Source: Cephalopachus bancanus | Taxonomy: Eukaryota > Chordata > Mammalia > Primates > Tarsiidae | Assembly (NCBI GenBank): GCA_027257055.1 | Contig: JAPVLO010000001.1 | Coordinates: 10,005,501-10,069,500, forward strand | Length of the DNA stretch: 64,000 bases | Direction: 5' to 3' | In this document: in pieces, positions 1 to 12,210 of the stretch | Position numbering within the stretch: position 1 is the first letter of the stretch | Layout of the letters: every line of letters begins with the position of its first letter | Translations under genes and position numbers: made by a program | Notes under the pieces: model-generated | Databases searched by the model: none | The model's input: the letters and a program-made list of their open reading frames with translations, nothing else | Told to the model about the DNA's origin: nothing

Positions 1-1450
1 TGAGAAGAATAAAAGTCCCTACCAAAAGCAGTATCACCGACGTTCAAATCACCAGCATCATACCCTTGGGCTTTTTAACAGACTGCCATCTTGTATGTTC
101 CGTTAGTGAATGTTAGCAGCAAGACGGGATTGTCAAGTAAAAGACTAAGACTGGAGGAAAACTGAGCACATGTCAACATTATAATCTGTATTGACAGCAT
201 GGGTGGTGCGGCCAGGATTCAAGGAACTGATGAGTGCTCCCATGCATGGGCAAGCTGAAGACCTCGGGAGTCAGTGGAGACAAGGCCAAGCATAAGTGCA
301 GCATTCGGATGATCAGAGGTCACAGGGCTGGTGAACTAAACGTATAGGAAAAAGCAGGTAGAAAACAGGGCCATGCCACCATCTGCATCAAGGCTGTCTA
401 CCCAAGCTTATGGTGGCAGTTGAACCTCTTGCGCAGATGTGGGCAAGGACGCGCTAGGAATTGTCCCTCTGGGTTAAGAAACCCAGACTTGTCAGGCAGC
501 AGGACTTAGTAACTGACTTAAGGGATAACCTGAGTCCTTAAAGTGAAGGTATCTCTCAGTACAATACTCCCTCACCGCAGTCAACCTGCAAGTGTGCTTT
601 GTAAAGGAAGTCCGGAAGCTGAGTCAACAAGATGAGGATTTGCAGCTATTATCCCAGAGTCCAAGGCAGCCTGAAGCCCTATCATTCAATCTTCCTAAGC
701 TGGCCGGCAATCACAATAGCATCTTGGTGATACATCAGGCTGCAGGGCTGGAGGATTAGTGGGCATGCTGGTTGATGCTCCTAGAGGAAGGAAGCAGCAT
801 GAACTCCCAAAGCCCAGTCTCTCTTTCCTCAAGTCATCGGTTTAGGGAGGAAGAACTTCTAATACTCCTGATCTTGGGTTGATGCTTTGATTTCAGGAAC
901 TGCCCACTGCCAAGAAAAAAAAAGAAAGAAAGAAATCTTAAGCCTCAAAAAGACAGAGATGTGTAATTAAGAGGCTATGTCAGGGCTGTCACCTTTCCTG
1001 CTGAGATGTGCATTTGACTCACTGCTGATGGCATGCTACGTCCCAGGCCTTCCCACTATTATCTGTGCTTGCTTTCTTCTTCACATCTTAGTGAAATGCT
1101 TTCATGCCATGTGGAATCAAGAATTCGAAATCATCATACGGCAGAGATGTGAAGTTGTCTGCTTGGGTTTGTGTGAAGTTGTTTATAAATACATTTAAAA
1201 TGTAGCTTTACCACAAAACAAATGGTTCGACACATGTTCTCAAATATATTAAAGAGTATGGCTAACTTAGTATTTAAAAAGAGCAAGACTTAGTCATTAG
1301 GGCTAGAAAACCTGAACACAATTTAAGAGCTGCGCTGGGAATACATCATTCTCATTTCTTTGAAAGGAGATGTCATTTTAAATAATATTTGAGAAAGAGA
1401 ATGTATCAGCATAATTAAACATAAGCAAATATTAGGTAATGGGAGAAAAG
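1..1450. other. Unassigned non-coding sequence
   Basis: No repeat family or gene is recognised here. A 73-codon open frame at 977-1198 (+) has no domain-like composition and no splice or Kozak support, and is probably chance. A short A/G-rich tract lies near 916-935. Confidence 0.5.
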
Positions 1451-1451
1451 T

Positions 1452-1680
1452 GATAGGGAGAGCGTGGAAGCTAACCCACAGACTCTAAAACTAGCAGGCT
1501 GGGTTCGATCCCAGCTGCACCAGTCACTACCTGTGCAACCTCGAATAAGTGACTCAACCTCTCTATGCCTTATGAAATTATTAGAGCAAAAGACTCATGG
1601 GTTTGTTTTGAGGATTCAGTAATGGAATATGTAATACTTATAACAGTTCCTTGCACTTATTACGCATAATGAAAACCAAT
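1452..1680 (+). repeat. MIR SINE (old, sense)
   Basis: The segment has the MIR core pattern. A tRNA-like 'gggttcgatccca' box is followed by 'cagtcactacctgtgcaacc', then 'gtgactcaacctctctatgcc' and a 'gaggattcagtaatggaatatg' tail. It is heavily diverged and has no clear target duplication, as expected for a pre-eutherian SINE. Confidence 0.8.
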
Positions 1681-1828
1681 AACAATAAATCACTGTGATT
1701 CATGGACATATTTCAGGGGAGTCTTTCTAGAGAGCCAGGAGTAAAACTGTTTATATAATAATAGTAAGAGTTCATTTACCTTTCCACTGTGCTGATATTT
1801 GCTCTGATGTATTAAAAAACAATGGTGG

Positions 1829-2142
1829 GCCAGGCTTAGTGGCTCAGCCTGTAATCCCAGCACTTTGTGAAGCCAAAACGAGAGGATTGCCTGAGCCCAT
1901 GGGTTCAAGACCAGCCCTAGCATCTTGGCAAGACTTCCTCTCCACAATAAATGAAAAAAATTAGCCAGGCATGGTAGCACACACCTGTAGTTCTGGCTAC
2001 TTGGAAGACTGAGGCAGAAGGATCACTGGAGCCCAGCAGGTCGATGCTGGGGTGGCCGTGAACATGCCACTGCACTCCAACCTGGGCAATGGAGTAAGAC
2101 TCCAACTCAAACAAGCAAACAAGCAACAACAACAAAAAAAAA
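1829..2142 (+). mobile_element. Dimeric Alu SINE, sense
   Basis: This is a full dimer: 'ggctcagcctgtaatcccag' left arm, 'aataaatgaaaaaaattagc' linker, right arm and A/CAA-rich tail. It is flanked by near-identical target duplications, 'acaatggtggg' before and 'acaatgatggg' after. Divergence is moderate. Open frames on the minus strand over 1690-2219 are translations of this Alu and its flanks. Confidence 0.9.
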
Positions 2143-2184
2143 ACAATGATGGGTAAAACTGCTGGCTCAAAAGAAGGACATACA

Positions 2185-2507
2185 GACTTCGCAACGTGGA
2201 TGGATCTGGAGTCTCTCATACACAGTGATCTATCACAGAGACAAAGAACAGAGTATCACATGTTCTCGCTCATAAACAGACCCTGAACATTTGCCATGAT
2301 ATTATAGGGATGGCGTGGCAGTAGCGGGATATTGCCGGGGTTGGTGTGGGGGTAGGGGCAACATACAACATCAATAAGAGCACCTGATCTCAAACTAGGC
2401 AAAGTGAGGAATTAAGGGAGGCCCAAACTTTACCTGTACAATGACCACTTGTATACTTAATCTTGAATTGTACCCCACATCTTTAAAATAAAATTTAAGA
2501 GAACTAC
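2185..2507 (+). mobile_element. L1 LINE 3' end, sense fragment
   Basis: The typical L1 ORF2 terminus is visible ('gtggatggatctggag', 'catgttctcgctcataa'). It is followed by a G-rich 3' UTR and 'cttgtatacttaatcttgaa' before an A-rich end. The copy is 5' truncated and its frame is broken. Confidence 0.75.
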
Positions 2508-3620
2508 TAGTCCCTTAGCCTGAATTAAGCTAGTGGGACCTAAAGGTAGTTTGAGGGCTAGTCGGCACGTCCTAGTGGACACGTCCTAGTAGATACGGCA
2601 TTCCTCCCCTCCATGCATCGCCGATAAAATAAAATTATCATTGAAAATGCCCTTGATTGAACAGCACAAGCTATTAACATTAAAATCTCAGCCCTTGATT
2701 ATGTGTCTTTTTTAATATTCCATGTGGCAAAATGGAAAGCATGCATAACCAAATACAATGGTTGTCTCAAGGAAAAGCACTAAACAGGTTTTTCTGGGAA
2801 AACCACTTTTATTTTCAAATTGGGCCAAAGAGCCGTTCAAAGAGAAAGAAAGACCAATAGATTTTAATGTAACTCCCCAAAAATCCATTTATATCATTTC
2901 AGATTCCACGTCATAACTAACCTTTACTAATGACCTCTGAGTTTTGGTGTAATATCAAAGTAGACTACACCTAATTGCCAGGAAAGACTATCATAATAAT
3001 CCTCCCTGTTCCTCCACACATTTGTGAGGTGTATTTTCTTTATCCACTTCAACCAAAGCAACACATTACAACAAATGGAAGTTTTGAGACACATATATGA
3101 GGATTCAGCAGTTTTTTATAAAGCCTAACATTAAGATGTACAGAAATGTAAATAGTCATTTTTCTTACTAATTGCTTGTTTCAGAAGATTTTTTTAAATG
3201 TGTCATTATATTCTAAAAGTTCCATATTACTGGAATCCATGGAGGTCAAAACAGTGACAGTATATACATGACTAATGTTGAAGGAGGGATTACATATGTA
3301 ATTCCAAGCTCCCAAAACACACACACACACACGTATTTTTCACTGATTATAAATTTGTATTATTTTCTTTAATGAAAGGTCATTATTCCCTTAGTTTTAC
3401 TTGTAACTGGATTTTTTGATCTCTAAACACAGCAAAAGTCCTTCAAAAGTAGACTGAGTGCCCTGATTTGCTGGTTTCCAAATCAGTGTAAGAAGATATG
3501 CTAGGAATGGGGAAATGACCTGACAGTACGAACCTCCTCTGTTCCTCCTTGGAGCTGTGGACTTTCATTTCAGAGGGTTCTTTTTTACTGCAGGTAAAAT
3601 GGTTCAAGCCTTTTTCCTCA
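2508..3620. other. Unassigned AT-rich sequence
   Basis: No repeat family or gene is recognised. A short (AC)n run lies at about 3318-3332. The 92-codon minus-strand frame at 3443-3721 runs into the neighbouring LTR and has no gene-like signal. Confidence 0.5.
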
Positions 3621-3998
3621 TGCTCTGGGCTGAATTGTGTCCCCCAAAATTCACATGTTGAAGTCGTAAACCCCCAGTGAAATTGGCTGTATTTGGAGAA
3701 CAGGAGATTTACAGAAATCATTAAGTTAACATGAGGTCATATGTGTGGGCCTTAATCCAATCTAACTGGTGTCCTTAGAAGAAGAGGAGACAATGACATA
3801 GACACACAGAGGGAAGATGATACAGAAACACAAGAAGAAGAGGTTGGCCATAAGCCAAGGAGAGGGGTCTCAGGAGAAACAACCCGACCAACACCTTGAC
3901 CTTGAATTTTTAGTCTCCAGAATTATGAATAAGTAAATGTCTGTTATTTAAGCCATCAAGTCTGTGGTTTGTTATGGCAGCTGTAGTGAACTAATACA
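3621..3998 (+). mobile_element. MLT1-type MaLR LTR, sense, near full length
   Basis: The copy starts with the MLT1 signature 'gggctgaattgtgtccccca' and runs through 'catgttgaagtc' and 'gtgtccttagaagaagagga'. It ends with 'ctgttatttaagccatcaag' and 'gttatggcagc...gaactaataca'. These are the usual 5' and 3' ends of an ERVL-MaLR solitary LTR. No internal retroviral sequence is next to it. Confidence 0.85.
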
Positions 3999-5029
3999 CC
4001 CCTTCTTTCTGTCTCTCCATACCTGAGTCCTTTTGCCCATCCAGCACCACGTCCTGAGTAGCCCTTGAAATGTGGTATTTCCACAGCTGAATACTTATCT
4101 AAATGTGTGATTTAGATATTGATTCCCTGATTTTAGAATACAATTTGGAATACAATACATACAAAAATCAGAATAGCACACATACATAAAACCCAAATAG
4201 CCTGCTATTCATCATACATGTTACATGTAATGTTACTTTCCTATTCAATTTAACCTGCCTTTTCCAAAGAATTAGCAATGGCTGAAAATCTAAGATGCAT
4301 GTATAGTCTTCTGAATGGTAAGGAGAGAAATTAGAAGACAAAGAGTAAAAGATGGAAGCCGATAGCAGACATTAAGTAAAAGAGGAGTCACAGTAATTGG
4401 GTGTAAAATTAGGACTCTGAGGTACTGGAAACAGAAATAAGTATAGACTTGAAAAAAAAAATCTATCAGAACTCAACAGACTGCTATGATCTCATAGGGA
4501 TTATAAAGTGCTGAGATTCTGAAGTTTAAAATTTCCATTCCTGAATTACTACCACTAAATGAATAACCTTCAATTCAATATGTTTCAGTATTTTCTTAAG
4601 ATAAATAAATCCAAGAAGCACAAACATTTATCAACCAACCACAGAGACCTTAGCGTCACGGTGAGGTTTCAGTTAAAGAATACCACATAAAAAAGGTCTT
4701 GTACCACAGATCAAGATACATCAAAAGAAAGCCAACTATATCCCAAACACAGATATGTTTCCTTGTCCAAACAGGGCAAGTTTTTCCTTAATTTTAGTTC
4801 TCCTGAGATTGTTTCCGAATGAGTTCTTACATGTATGATGAAAAACAAAACTAATCTGATGCCGATTTTGGCATTCAGTCCTGCTTCTCCTCCTCGTCTC
4901 TTAATTCATGGCCACTTCACCCCTCTAGCTTCCTTGGAATCACCACTGATGACACAATTATTCATATTTATCTTCAATTCCAGATAAAAATATACCCTAA
5001 TTTGGTCATTTCTTTTTTCCTTCATTTTT
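3999..5029. other. Unassigned AT-rich sequence
   Basis: This block between an LTR and an L2 element shows no recognisable repeat, exon or RNA signal by eye. Confidence 0.45.
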
Positions 5030-5805
5030 GTAATCCTTAGGCACTATGATTCTTTACTGGCATTATTGCAAAGACCTTCCACTTAAGGTCTCCCTACCTC
5101 CTCTCATCATTTTCTCACCATCTGTCTCCAGCCAGAGACAGCCTCGTAAAACATGTCAGATTATGTAATTCCTCTGCTAAAAACCCACTAGTGGTGTCCC
5201 ATTTCATTCAGAAGATACTCAAAATTCTTTCCAATCACCTCCAAAGCCCTACCCATTACCTCTACCACCTCTCTTTAATTCTTCCCACCTTGCCTGGCTC
5301 CATTGCACCAGCCAACTCACTACTCGTAAAATTGTCGGGCATGCTTCTACCCTACACCTTTCTTGCTGTATATTCTCTTTGTCTGGAATTCTCTTGATCC
5401 CCCAAATCTGTATAACTAGTTCCCCCACCTCCTTCAAGTCTTAGCTTTGATGACACTATTGCAGTGAGCTCCTCCATCTCTCCTGTTTACCAACACAAAC
5501 CCGCCCCCACCACATACTCCTGTCATCCTTACTCTGCTCTTTCCATAATAGTACTTAGCAACTCTTAACATACTGTATAAGTTCTAACACACTATACAGA
5601 AACAACATACCATATAGACGTAACAATTTCTAACATGCTGTATATTCTAGTTATTTGTTATTGTTATAGTCTGTCCTCATCCACTAGAATTTGAAGTCCA
5701 CAAAGGTAGAAATTTTTGTCTATCTGACAAATATCTCTAGAGTCAAAAACAGTGCCTACACGTAAAGAAACTAAAGCAAAATGGTTGAATTTATTAATCC
5801 TTTCT
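5030..5805 (+). mobile_element. L2 LINE 3' region, sense
   Basis: It follows the L2 pattern: 'cagattatgtaattcctctg', 'aaaacccactagtggtgtcc', a C/T-rich stretch, 'tttgtctggaattctcttgatcc', then 'ccactagaatttgaagtcca' and 'cagtgcctacacgtaaag'. It is an old, diverged copy. The overlapping open frames at 5191-5437 on both strands are accidental. Confidence 0.8.
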
Positions 5806-6286
5806 ACATACTCCTCAGATTCAGCATTTCAGGCTGGTAGATGTTTCCCTCAATCCTTGTGCTCAAGGCAATTGTGCTCAGTAAGATATTTTGGAGGAAA
5901 GTATTCTTTGTAGAGTAACCATTTTAAGATGTAAGTGACTAATGAGATTTACCCTCCAAGAACCTTAGAATGATAAAAAAAGAATTTATAAACCAAATTG
6001 AATGTCTACTAGTGTAACATACAGGGAACACATTCTAATGTTTCTTTCCTGACCTGCTCAGTATGCAGAAGAACAAGACTCGAATGCAGCACCCGTCCCT
6101 ATGAGACTATAAACCTCTGGAAAACACACAGACAAGCTTCTGGATACTTAGAAATTTCCTACTCTTTGATACCACCGCCAAACACAATCACTATAATGAG
6201 AAAAATGTCTCATGTTAATATTTGAGCTTATGTTGGTAACGTTTATATTCATTGTCAGAACATCTCAAAAGAAAAGTAACAGATTA

Positions 6287-6573
6287 GCCGGGCTCAGTGG
6301 CTCAGCCTGTAATCCCGTGCCTTTGGGAGGCTGAGATGAGTGGATTGCCTGAGCCCGTGGGTTCGAGACCCACCTGAGCAACTTGGCAAGACCTCATCTC
6401 TATAATAAATCAAAAAATCAGCCGGGCGTGGTAGCGCATGCCTGTAATTCCGGCTATTCGGAAGGCTGAGGTAGAAGGATCGCCGGAGCCCAGCAGGTCA
6501 AGGATGTGGTGACCGGGAGCGGCCACTGCACTCCAGTCTGGGCGACAGAGTGAGACTCCAACTCAAAAAAAAA
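6287..6573 (+). mobile_element. Young lineage-type Alu, sense
   Basis: This copy is close to the local young Alu consensus: 'gccgggctcagtggctcagc', linker 'aataaatcaaaaaatcagcc', CpG-rich right arm and 'gagactccaactc' before the A tail. Target duplications 'agaaaagtaacaga' and 'agaaaagtaataga' flank it. Many intact CpGs argue for a recent insertion. Confidence 0.95.
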
Positions 6574-6860
6574 AAGAAAAGTAATAGAATATATTCTGTC
6601 AGTTTGGTGCTTTGTATATGCATAAGTAAAAGAGAGAGAAAGGGAAGGAGAAATGTCTATAAAACTATGATATTTGGTATTATGTAAGTTAAATTCTTCA
6701 CTTTTAATCTCCTTAGCATGACATTGCATGAACCAGAGCACATTTGTGTGGATGACTCTTTTAAAAGTTCTATAAGCATTTCTTATTGGCATGACTTCTG
6801 TGCATTCTAAACACTGACAAAGACAAATGACAAAAATATTAATGTCTAAATAGACTTAGG

Positions 6861-7466
6861 TGTGTTTATGGGTTGAATTGTGCCCCCCTTCAGAAATTTA
6901 TATATTGACATCCTAATTTTCAGTGCCTCAGAATATGACTGTGTTTGGAGATAACGTATTTTAAGAAGTAGTTAAATTATAATGAGGTCTATGAGGTGAC
7001 CCATAATCCAATATGACTTGTGTCTTTATAAGAAGAGGAGATTCGAACACACAAAGAGACAACAGATTTGTGCACTCACAGAGGAAAGACCATGCGAGGA
7101 TGCAAAAAGAAGGTGGTCTTCCTCAAGTCAGGAAGAATGACCTCAGAAGAAACTCACCCTAATGATAAACATGGAGACTCAGAAGGGTTGGGGTGCAGGA
7201 GAGGGTGGATGATGAGAAATTACTTAATGAGCACAAGGTATGTTATGTGTGTGATTGATGCCCTAAAAGCCCCGATTTGACCACTATGAAATCTATGCAT
7301 GAAGTAGAATTGCACTTGTATTTTATAAATTTATACAAATAAAAGAAGAAATCCACCTTGTTGATATCATGATTCTACTTCTAGATTCCAAAACCATGAG
7401 AAATTTTCTGTTGTTTAAGCCAACTAGTCTCTGGTATTTTATTATGGCAGCCTTATCAAACTAGCA
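6861..7466 (+). mobile_element. MLT1-type LTR, split by an L1 insertion
   Basis: The 5' part (6861-7160) has 'gggttgaattgtgcccccc' and 'tttataagaagaggagattcg'. The 3' part (7351-7466) has 'ctgttgtttaagccaactag' and 'attatggcagccttatcaaa'. An L1 3' end sits between them, so the LTR is the older element. Confidence 0.85.
7161..7350 (+). mobile_element. L1 3' end nested in the MLT1 LTR
   Basis: It has 'aatgataaacatggagactc', a G-rich stretch, 'gaaattacttaatgagcaca', 'ccctaaaagccccgatttga' and 'tttatacaaataaaag', as at the 3' end of primate L1s. Flanks 'gaagaaactcacc' and 'gaagaaatccacc' look like its target-site duplication. Confidence 0.85.
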
Positions 7467-7499
7467 CTGTATGGTTTTCTTGGAAAGCACCAAAGAAAA

Positions 7500-8665
7500 A
7501 AGACACATAAGTAATAAAAGAACAATGTTACAAATGGCAGCTGACTTTCCATTCAAAAAAATGAAAAGCCAGAAAATAATGTAATCGCATTTTTAAAGTG
7601 TTGAGAAAATGTATCAACTCAGAATTCTATATGCAACAACAACAACAAATCTTTAAAAATGAGATTAAAATAAGCGCATCTTCAGATAAACATAATCTGA
7701 AAAAGCTTATCACCAACAAACCTAAACTACTAAAGGAAGTTCTTCAGGCTGAGAAGAAACATATCTGGACTAAAGAATGAAGAGCACCAAAAGATGGTAA
7801 ATTATATTTGGGTAAACATAGAAGATGACTTTTTTCTCCTAGTAATTTCTAAAGACAACTTTTTCTTTTGTGGTTGTTGTTTTTAATAGATACAGAGTCT
7901 TGTTCTTGTCACTCAGGCTGGAATGCAGTGGCACAATTATAGCCTACCATAACCCTGAACTCTTGAACTCAAGCAATCCTTCTGCCTGAGCCTCCTGAGT
8001 AGCTAGGACTACAGGTGTAACTTTGTTTTGTTTTGTTTTTTCTTTTTTGTATTTTGTTTGCAGAGACAGGATCTTGCTATGTTGTCCATGCTGGTCTTGA
8101 ACTCCTGGCCTCAAACAATCCTCCTACCTCAGACTCCCAAAGCCCTGGGATTATAGGCAGAAGCAGCCATGCCTGGTTTGGTTTTTATTTTCTTTTAAGC
8201 CCCCACTCTTTGCAGAACAACTGATTGTTAAAACAAAAATGTTAAAATTGCACTGTAAGTCTTTCATGTATTTGAGTACAAGATATATAACAACAAGAGA
8301 ATGGAGGATGAAGCAAACTGTGGCATATATTAATAAAATTCCATAGTTATAAAAATTTTACATTAAAAAATCTTACAATATTAACTCTAAACAGACTGTA
8401 TTAAATATAATTCTTATAATCCCCAGAACAAGTACTAAAAACAATGTAAAAAGACTTAACTTAAAAATCAACAGAGGGATTACCAATTAGTGCAAAAAAG
8501 AAAATTCAGTTAACCCAAAATAAAACAAGAAGATAAAGCAGGGAAACCAAAACACATGGGAAAATTCAAAAATAAGTCACAACATAGACATAAAGTTAAT
8601 TATATGAATAGTTACATCAAATATAAAGGGATCAAACTCTTCAACTGAAAGTCAAAGATTCATGG
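7500..8665 (+). mobile_element. Old L1 (L1M/HAL1-like) fragment, split by an Alu
   Basis: Part one has the old-L1 phrase 'caactcagaattctatatgc' and 'ctaaaggaagttcttcaggc'. After the Alu at 7880-8185 the sequence resumes and reaches the ORF2 5' region ('ttacatcaaatataaaggga', 'caactgaaagtcaaagattc'). The frames are destroyed; the 60-codon frame at 7598 is a remnant. Confidence 0.75.
7880..8185 (-). mobile_element. Old Alu (J-like), antisense
   Basis: The reverse strand carries a dimeric Alu. On the plus strand 'gagtcttgttcttgtcactc' starts the right arm and 'gctggtcttgaactcctggc' is typical of old Alus. It is inserted in an old L1 and is the source of the 63-codon frame at 8033. Confidence 0.85.
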
Positions 8666-9235
8666 ACTGTGGAGGGGGGAATAAGAACAAGCAAACATGT
8701 TTCTGTCTGCAGAAAACATAACTCAACATGAAAGTATAGAATAAAAGCAAAAATGATGGGACTAATGCACCATGCAAGCAGTAAGCCAAGAAAGTTTATG
8801 TAAAGTAGAAGTTGAGACTACTTTTCCTATACATTTTGTGGAAGTATTTCGAGTCTTATTGTTTTGGAAAGAACAATATATTTCTTTTCTTTTCTTTTCT
8901 TTGCTGCAATGATTGCCTATGAAAGAAGGAGACTGATAGGAATAATGAAACTTTACGCGGGAAAGGAGGAGACGAAGTTGTAGATCATGATCAGGTCCTG
9001 ATTAGGAAGGTGAATTCATGCCGAAATTCATCAAATCACACATTCAAGATCTGCTAATTTCACTATATATAATTATCCATTAGTTTAAAAAGAGAAAAAG
9101 ATACTTAAAAACATATTGACTAATAACAATGGAAAGACTTTATTTAGATCTTGATTTAATTTTTTAGATTCTAAATATTGGCATATATAAGTAAAATGGC
9201 AATGTAAACCTTAGCTATTTGATAACCTTAAAAAA
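8666..9235. other. Unassigned sequence with a short (TTTTC)n run
   Basis: A short pentanucleotide run lies at about 8881-8902. No repeat family or gene is recognised in the rest. Confidence 0.45.
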
Positions 9236-9518
9236 TGTTGTAAGCCTGTAATCCAGCACTTTGGGAGGCCAAGGCGAAAGGATTGCCTGAGTCAAGGGGT
9301 TCAAGGCCAACCAGGGCAAATTGGTGAGACCTCGTCTCTACAATAAATCAAAAAATAAGCTAGGCGTGGTAACACGCACCTACAGTTCCAGCTGCTTAGA
9401 AGGCTGAGGCAGAAGGATCACCTGAGTCCAGAAGGGCAAGGCTACGGTGGCCATGAACGTGCCAGTGCACTCCAGCCCTGACAACAGAATGAGACTCCAA
9501 CTCAAAAAAAAAAAAAAT
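9236..9518 (+). mobile_element. Alu, sense, 5' truncated by a few bases
   Basis: It begins at 'aagcctgtaatccagcactt' without the usual first ~20 bases. It then runs through the 'caataaatcaaaaaataagc' linker and right arm to 'gactccaactc' and an A tail. Confidence 0.9.
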
Positions 9519-9559
9519 TTTGTTGTTTACTTTAGTCGAGTAATAGCATTTTGGTTTTT

Positions 9560-10530
9560 ATTTTATTATATTTTAGAGAGACATTCTATTTTTATTTTAT
9601 TTTAGATTCAGAGGGACATCACATGGGTATATTGTGTGATAGTGAGGTTTGGGCTTCTATGGAAACTGACATCCAAATAGTGAACATGGTACCCAATAGA
9701 TCGTTATCAACTCTTGGCCTCTTGGCCCACTTCAGGAGTCCCAGTGTCTGTTGTTACCACCAATTTTTTTTTTGTTTTTGTTTTTGTTTTGAGTCAGAGA
9801 CTTACTCTGTCGCCCAGACTGAAGTGCAGTGGCATGCTCCCAGCCACCACAGCCTCAACCTGCTCGCCTCCAGCGATCCTTCCGCCTCAGCCTTCCAAGT
9901 AGCCGGAACTATAGGCACATGTCACCACACCTGGCTAATTTTTTGATTTATTGCAGACATGAGTTCTCACCAAGTTACCCAGGCTGGTCTCGAACCCGTC
10001 CGCGGGCTCAGACAATCCTTTCACCTCGCCTTCCCAAAGTACTGGGATTATAGGTGTGAGCCACTGAGCCTAGCCTGTTCCCATCTTTAGATCCGTTTGC
10101 ACCCAGTGTTTTGCTCTCACTTATAAGTCAACACATGTAGTATTTGGTTTTCCATTTCTGTGTTAATTCACTTAGAATAATGGTCTCTGGTTGCATTCAT
10201 TTTGCTGCAAAGGACATGATTTTATTCTTTGTATGGCTGTGTAGCTTCCCTGATGTATATGTAAAGCATTTTCTTTATGTAATCCACCACTGATGGGCAC
10301 CTAGGTTGAGTCCATGTGCTTGTTATTGTCAATAGTGCTGTGATAACCATACACATGCAGGTGTCTTTATGGTAGAATAATTTATTTTCCTTTGGTTATA
10401 TATCCAGTAATGGGATTACTGGGTCAAATGGTAATTCTATTTTTAGGTTTTTGAGAAATCTCCAAACAGCTTTCCATGGGACTGAACTAATTTATATTTC
10501 CACCAACAGTGTGTGAGCATTCCTTTTTAA
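9560..10530 (-). mobile_element. L1 3' end, antisense, split by an Alu
   Basis: The reverse complement of L1 ORF2 C-terminus and 3' UTR is visible: 'cacatgggtatattgtgtga', then after the Alu 'tcacttataagtcaacacat', 'ggacatgattttattctttg', 'aatgggattactgggtcaaa' and 'ccaccaacagtgtg'. The frames are broken. Confidence 0.85.
9763..10076 (-). mobile_element. Alu, antisense, inside L1
   Basis: It has a T-rich (TTTTTG)n start, 'gagtcagagacttactctgt', right arm, linker in reverse ('ttttttgattta'), then left arm ending 'gagccactgagcctagcc'. The 62-131-codon frames at 9551-10053 are Alu translations. Confidence 0.92.
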
Positions 10531-11229
10531 GGAAACATTTTGAATATTTATTTAATGGTGACGTGATATAACGACTGTAATTGGCTTCTAAATAGCACAA
10601 GAGTAGTTAGTAGCAGATGGGGGTATATGTGAAAACAGGATGAACACGAGTTGATGATTGCTGAATTGAGAGGTAGATACAGTGGGATTTATTACACTGT
10701 CTTTTCTTTTTAGAATTTTTAATAATAAAGTATTTTTAAAAACAAAAAATTTTCTGTCTTTGTACATAGCTTTTATTTTTTAACTAAAAGACCTTGTCAC
10801 CATTCTCCCATTTAAAGTCCGACACATGATTTATTTCACATTATACTCTATCGCAGACATCACTTTTTGTGCCTCGTTTATTCTGTCGTTGTCCCCCTTT
10901 CTCCCCAACCATAATTAACCTCTGTTCCCTACTGGCTTGTACGACTTTGCACTCATGAGATGTTTCCCATCAAGCTAGTGCTTTTTTTCCAAATGAGGAA
11001 GCAACAATCCCAAGTGGATCCTTGAGTCCAGAAAACAAAAAGTTGAGCAATTTTTTAAGGTTCATGAATCCTGTATACATCACCAAGAAAAACCTTCTTT
11101 GAATAAATATCAAATAGCATTCATAAGATTGATTTCAACAACATTTAAGAACTAATCCACAAGACTCAAACTACCAGTTGTCTGGTAGTCAAAAAATTTC
11201 AACAACTTAACCACATAGTTATGGGACAC

Positions 11230-11252
11230 GTACACATACATACACACACACA

Positions 11253-11301
<49 letters not shown>
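11230..11301. repeat. (AC)n microsatellite
   Basis: About 70 bases are nearly pure CA/AC dinucleotides with a few interruptions at the 5' end. It lies about 80 bases from a long (CT)n tract. Confidence 0.97.
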
Positions 11302-11303
<2 letters not shown>

Positions 11304-11382
11304 CTCTGCCAAACATAAAATGGTTACTGGATGTTAACAGTATGAATAATGGGATTATATGAGACTTTCAACTGCTTCTCAT

Positions 11383-11383
<1 letters not shown>

Positions 11384-11444
<61 letters not shown>

Positions 11445-11450
11445 TCTCTC
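11384..11450. repeat. (CT)n microsatellite
   Basis: About 65 bases are almost pure pyrimidine CT repeat with one C interruption near the 3' end. This homopurine/homopyrimidine mirror-type tract is able to form triplex DNA in principle. Confidence 0.97.
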
Positions 11451-12210
11451 AATGTTTGCAACGATTATTCTTACTTTTATAATTATATATAAGTAATTAT
11501 ATAACTTATTATTTGTTAAAGTAAACTGGATAAGTATCTTTAAATCAGATTATAACAACAGTGAGTCTATTCATTAGACTTAGATAGGGAAGAGGTTGGA
11601 ATACTATGAAAACAAATTCGTCAGATGTCATGATCAATCAGCATTGCTAGTGTTGGGACAACTGTCATTATATGACAGATGGGATACACAGCGTTATCTA
11701 TGAAAAACTCTTACCAAAAATTATTGATCTTAATGCAAACTTTTAGATTAAACCCCAATTAGTAGAATATATTGTGAATAGAGAGGCAACTTAAACACGA
11801 CCCTGAGGAATCAGTCACCCAAATCCTACAGAAAATCATTCAGGTCTCTTCAACAAATCTATGTCAAGGGGGGAGGGGAGGAATGAGTCATAGAGGAATT
11901 CACTCCAGATGAGATGTGGAAACCTTGATTGTAAAATTGTAAAAGGCATTTCAAGAAAAAAATTAAAGAAAGATGCTTATGGATTGAATATTAGATGTTA
12001 TGAGAAGTTAGTGTTCATTCTACCTCACGGAATTGTGACTACAAAGGTATGTGATCGTGGTTCTCTGCAATGCAACCTGGAGCAGTAGAGGTAAATGCCA
12101 TGCCGCCAGTAACTTCACATATACAGCAAAAACAGTCTAATTTTTAATGGGTCAAAAATTAGATCTATGTAAGAGTATTATGGTAAATATGGTTTATCCT
12201 CCATATTATT

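Larger units (their letters stand above)
10535..12200. other. Unassigned AT-rich sequence around two microsatellites
   Basis: Apart from the (AC)n and (CT)n tracts listed separately, no repeat family or gene signal is recognised here. Confidence 0.4.
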
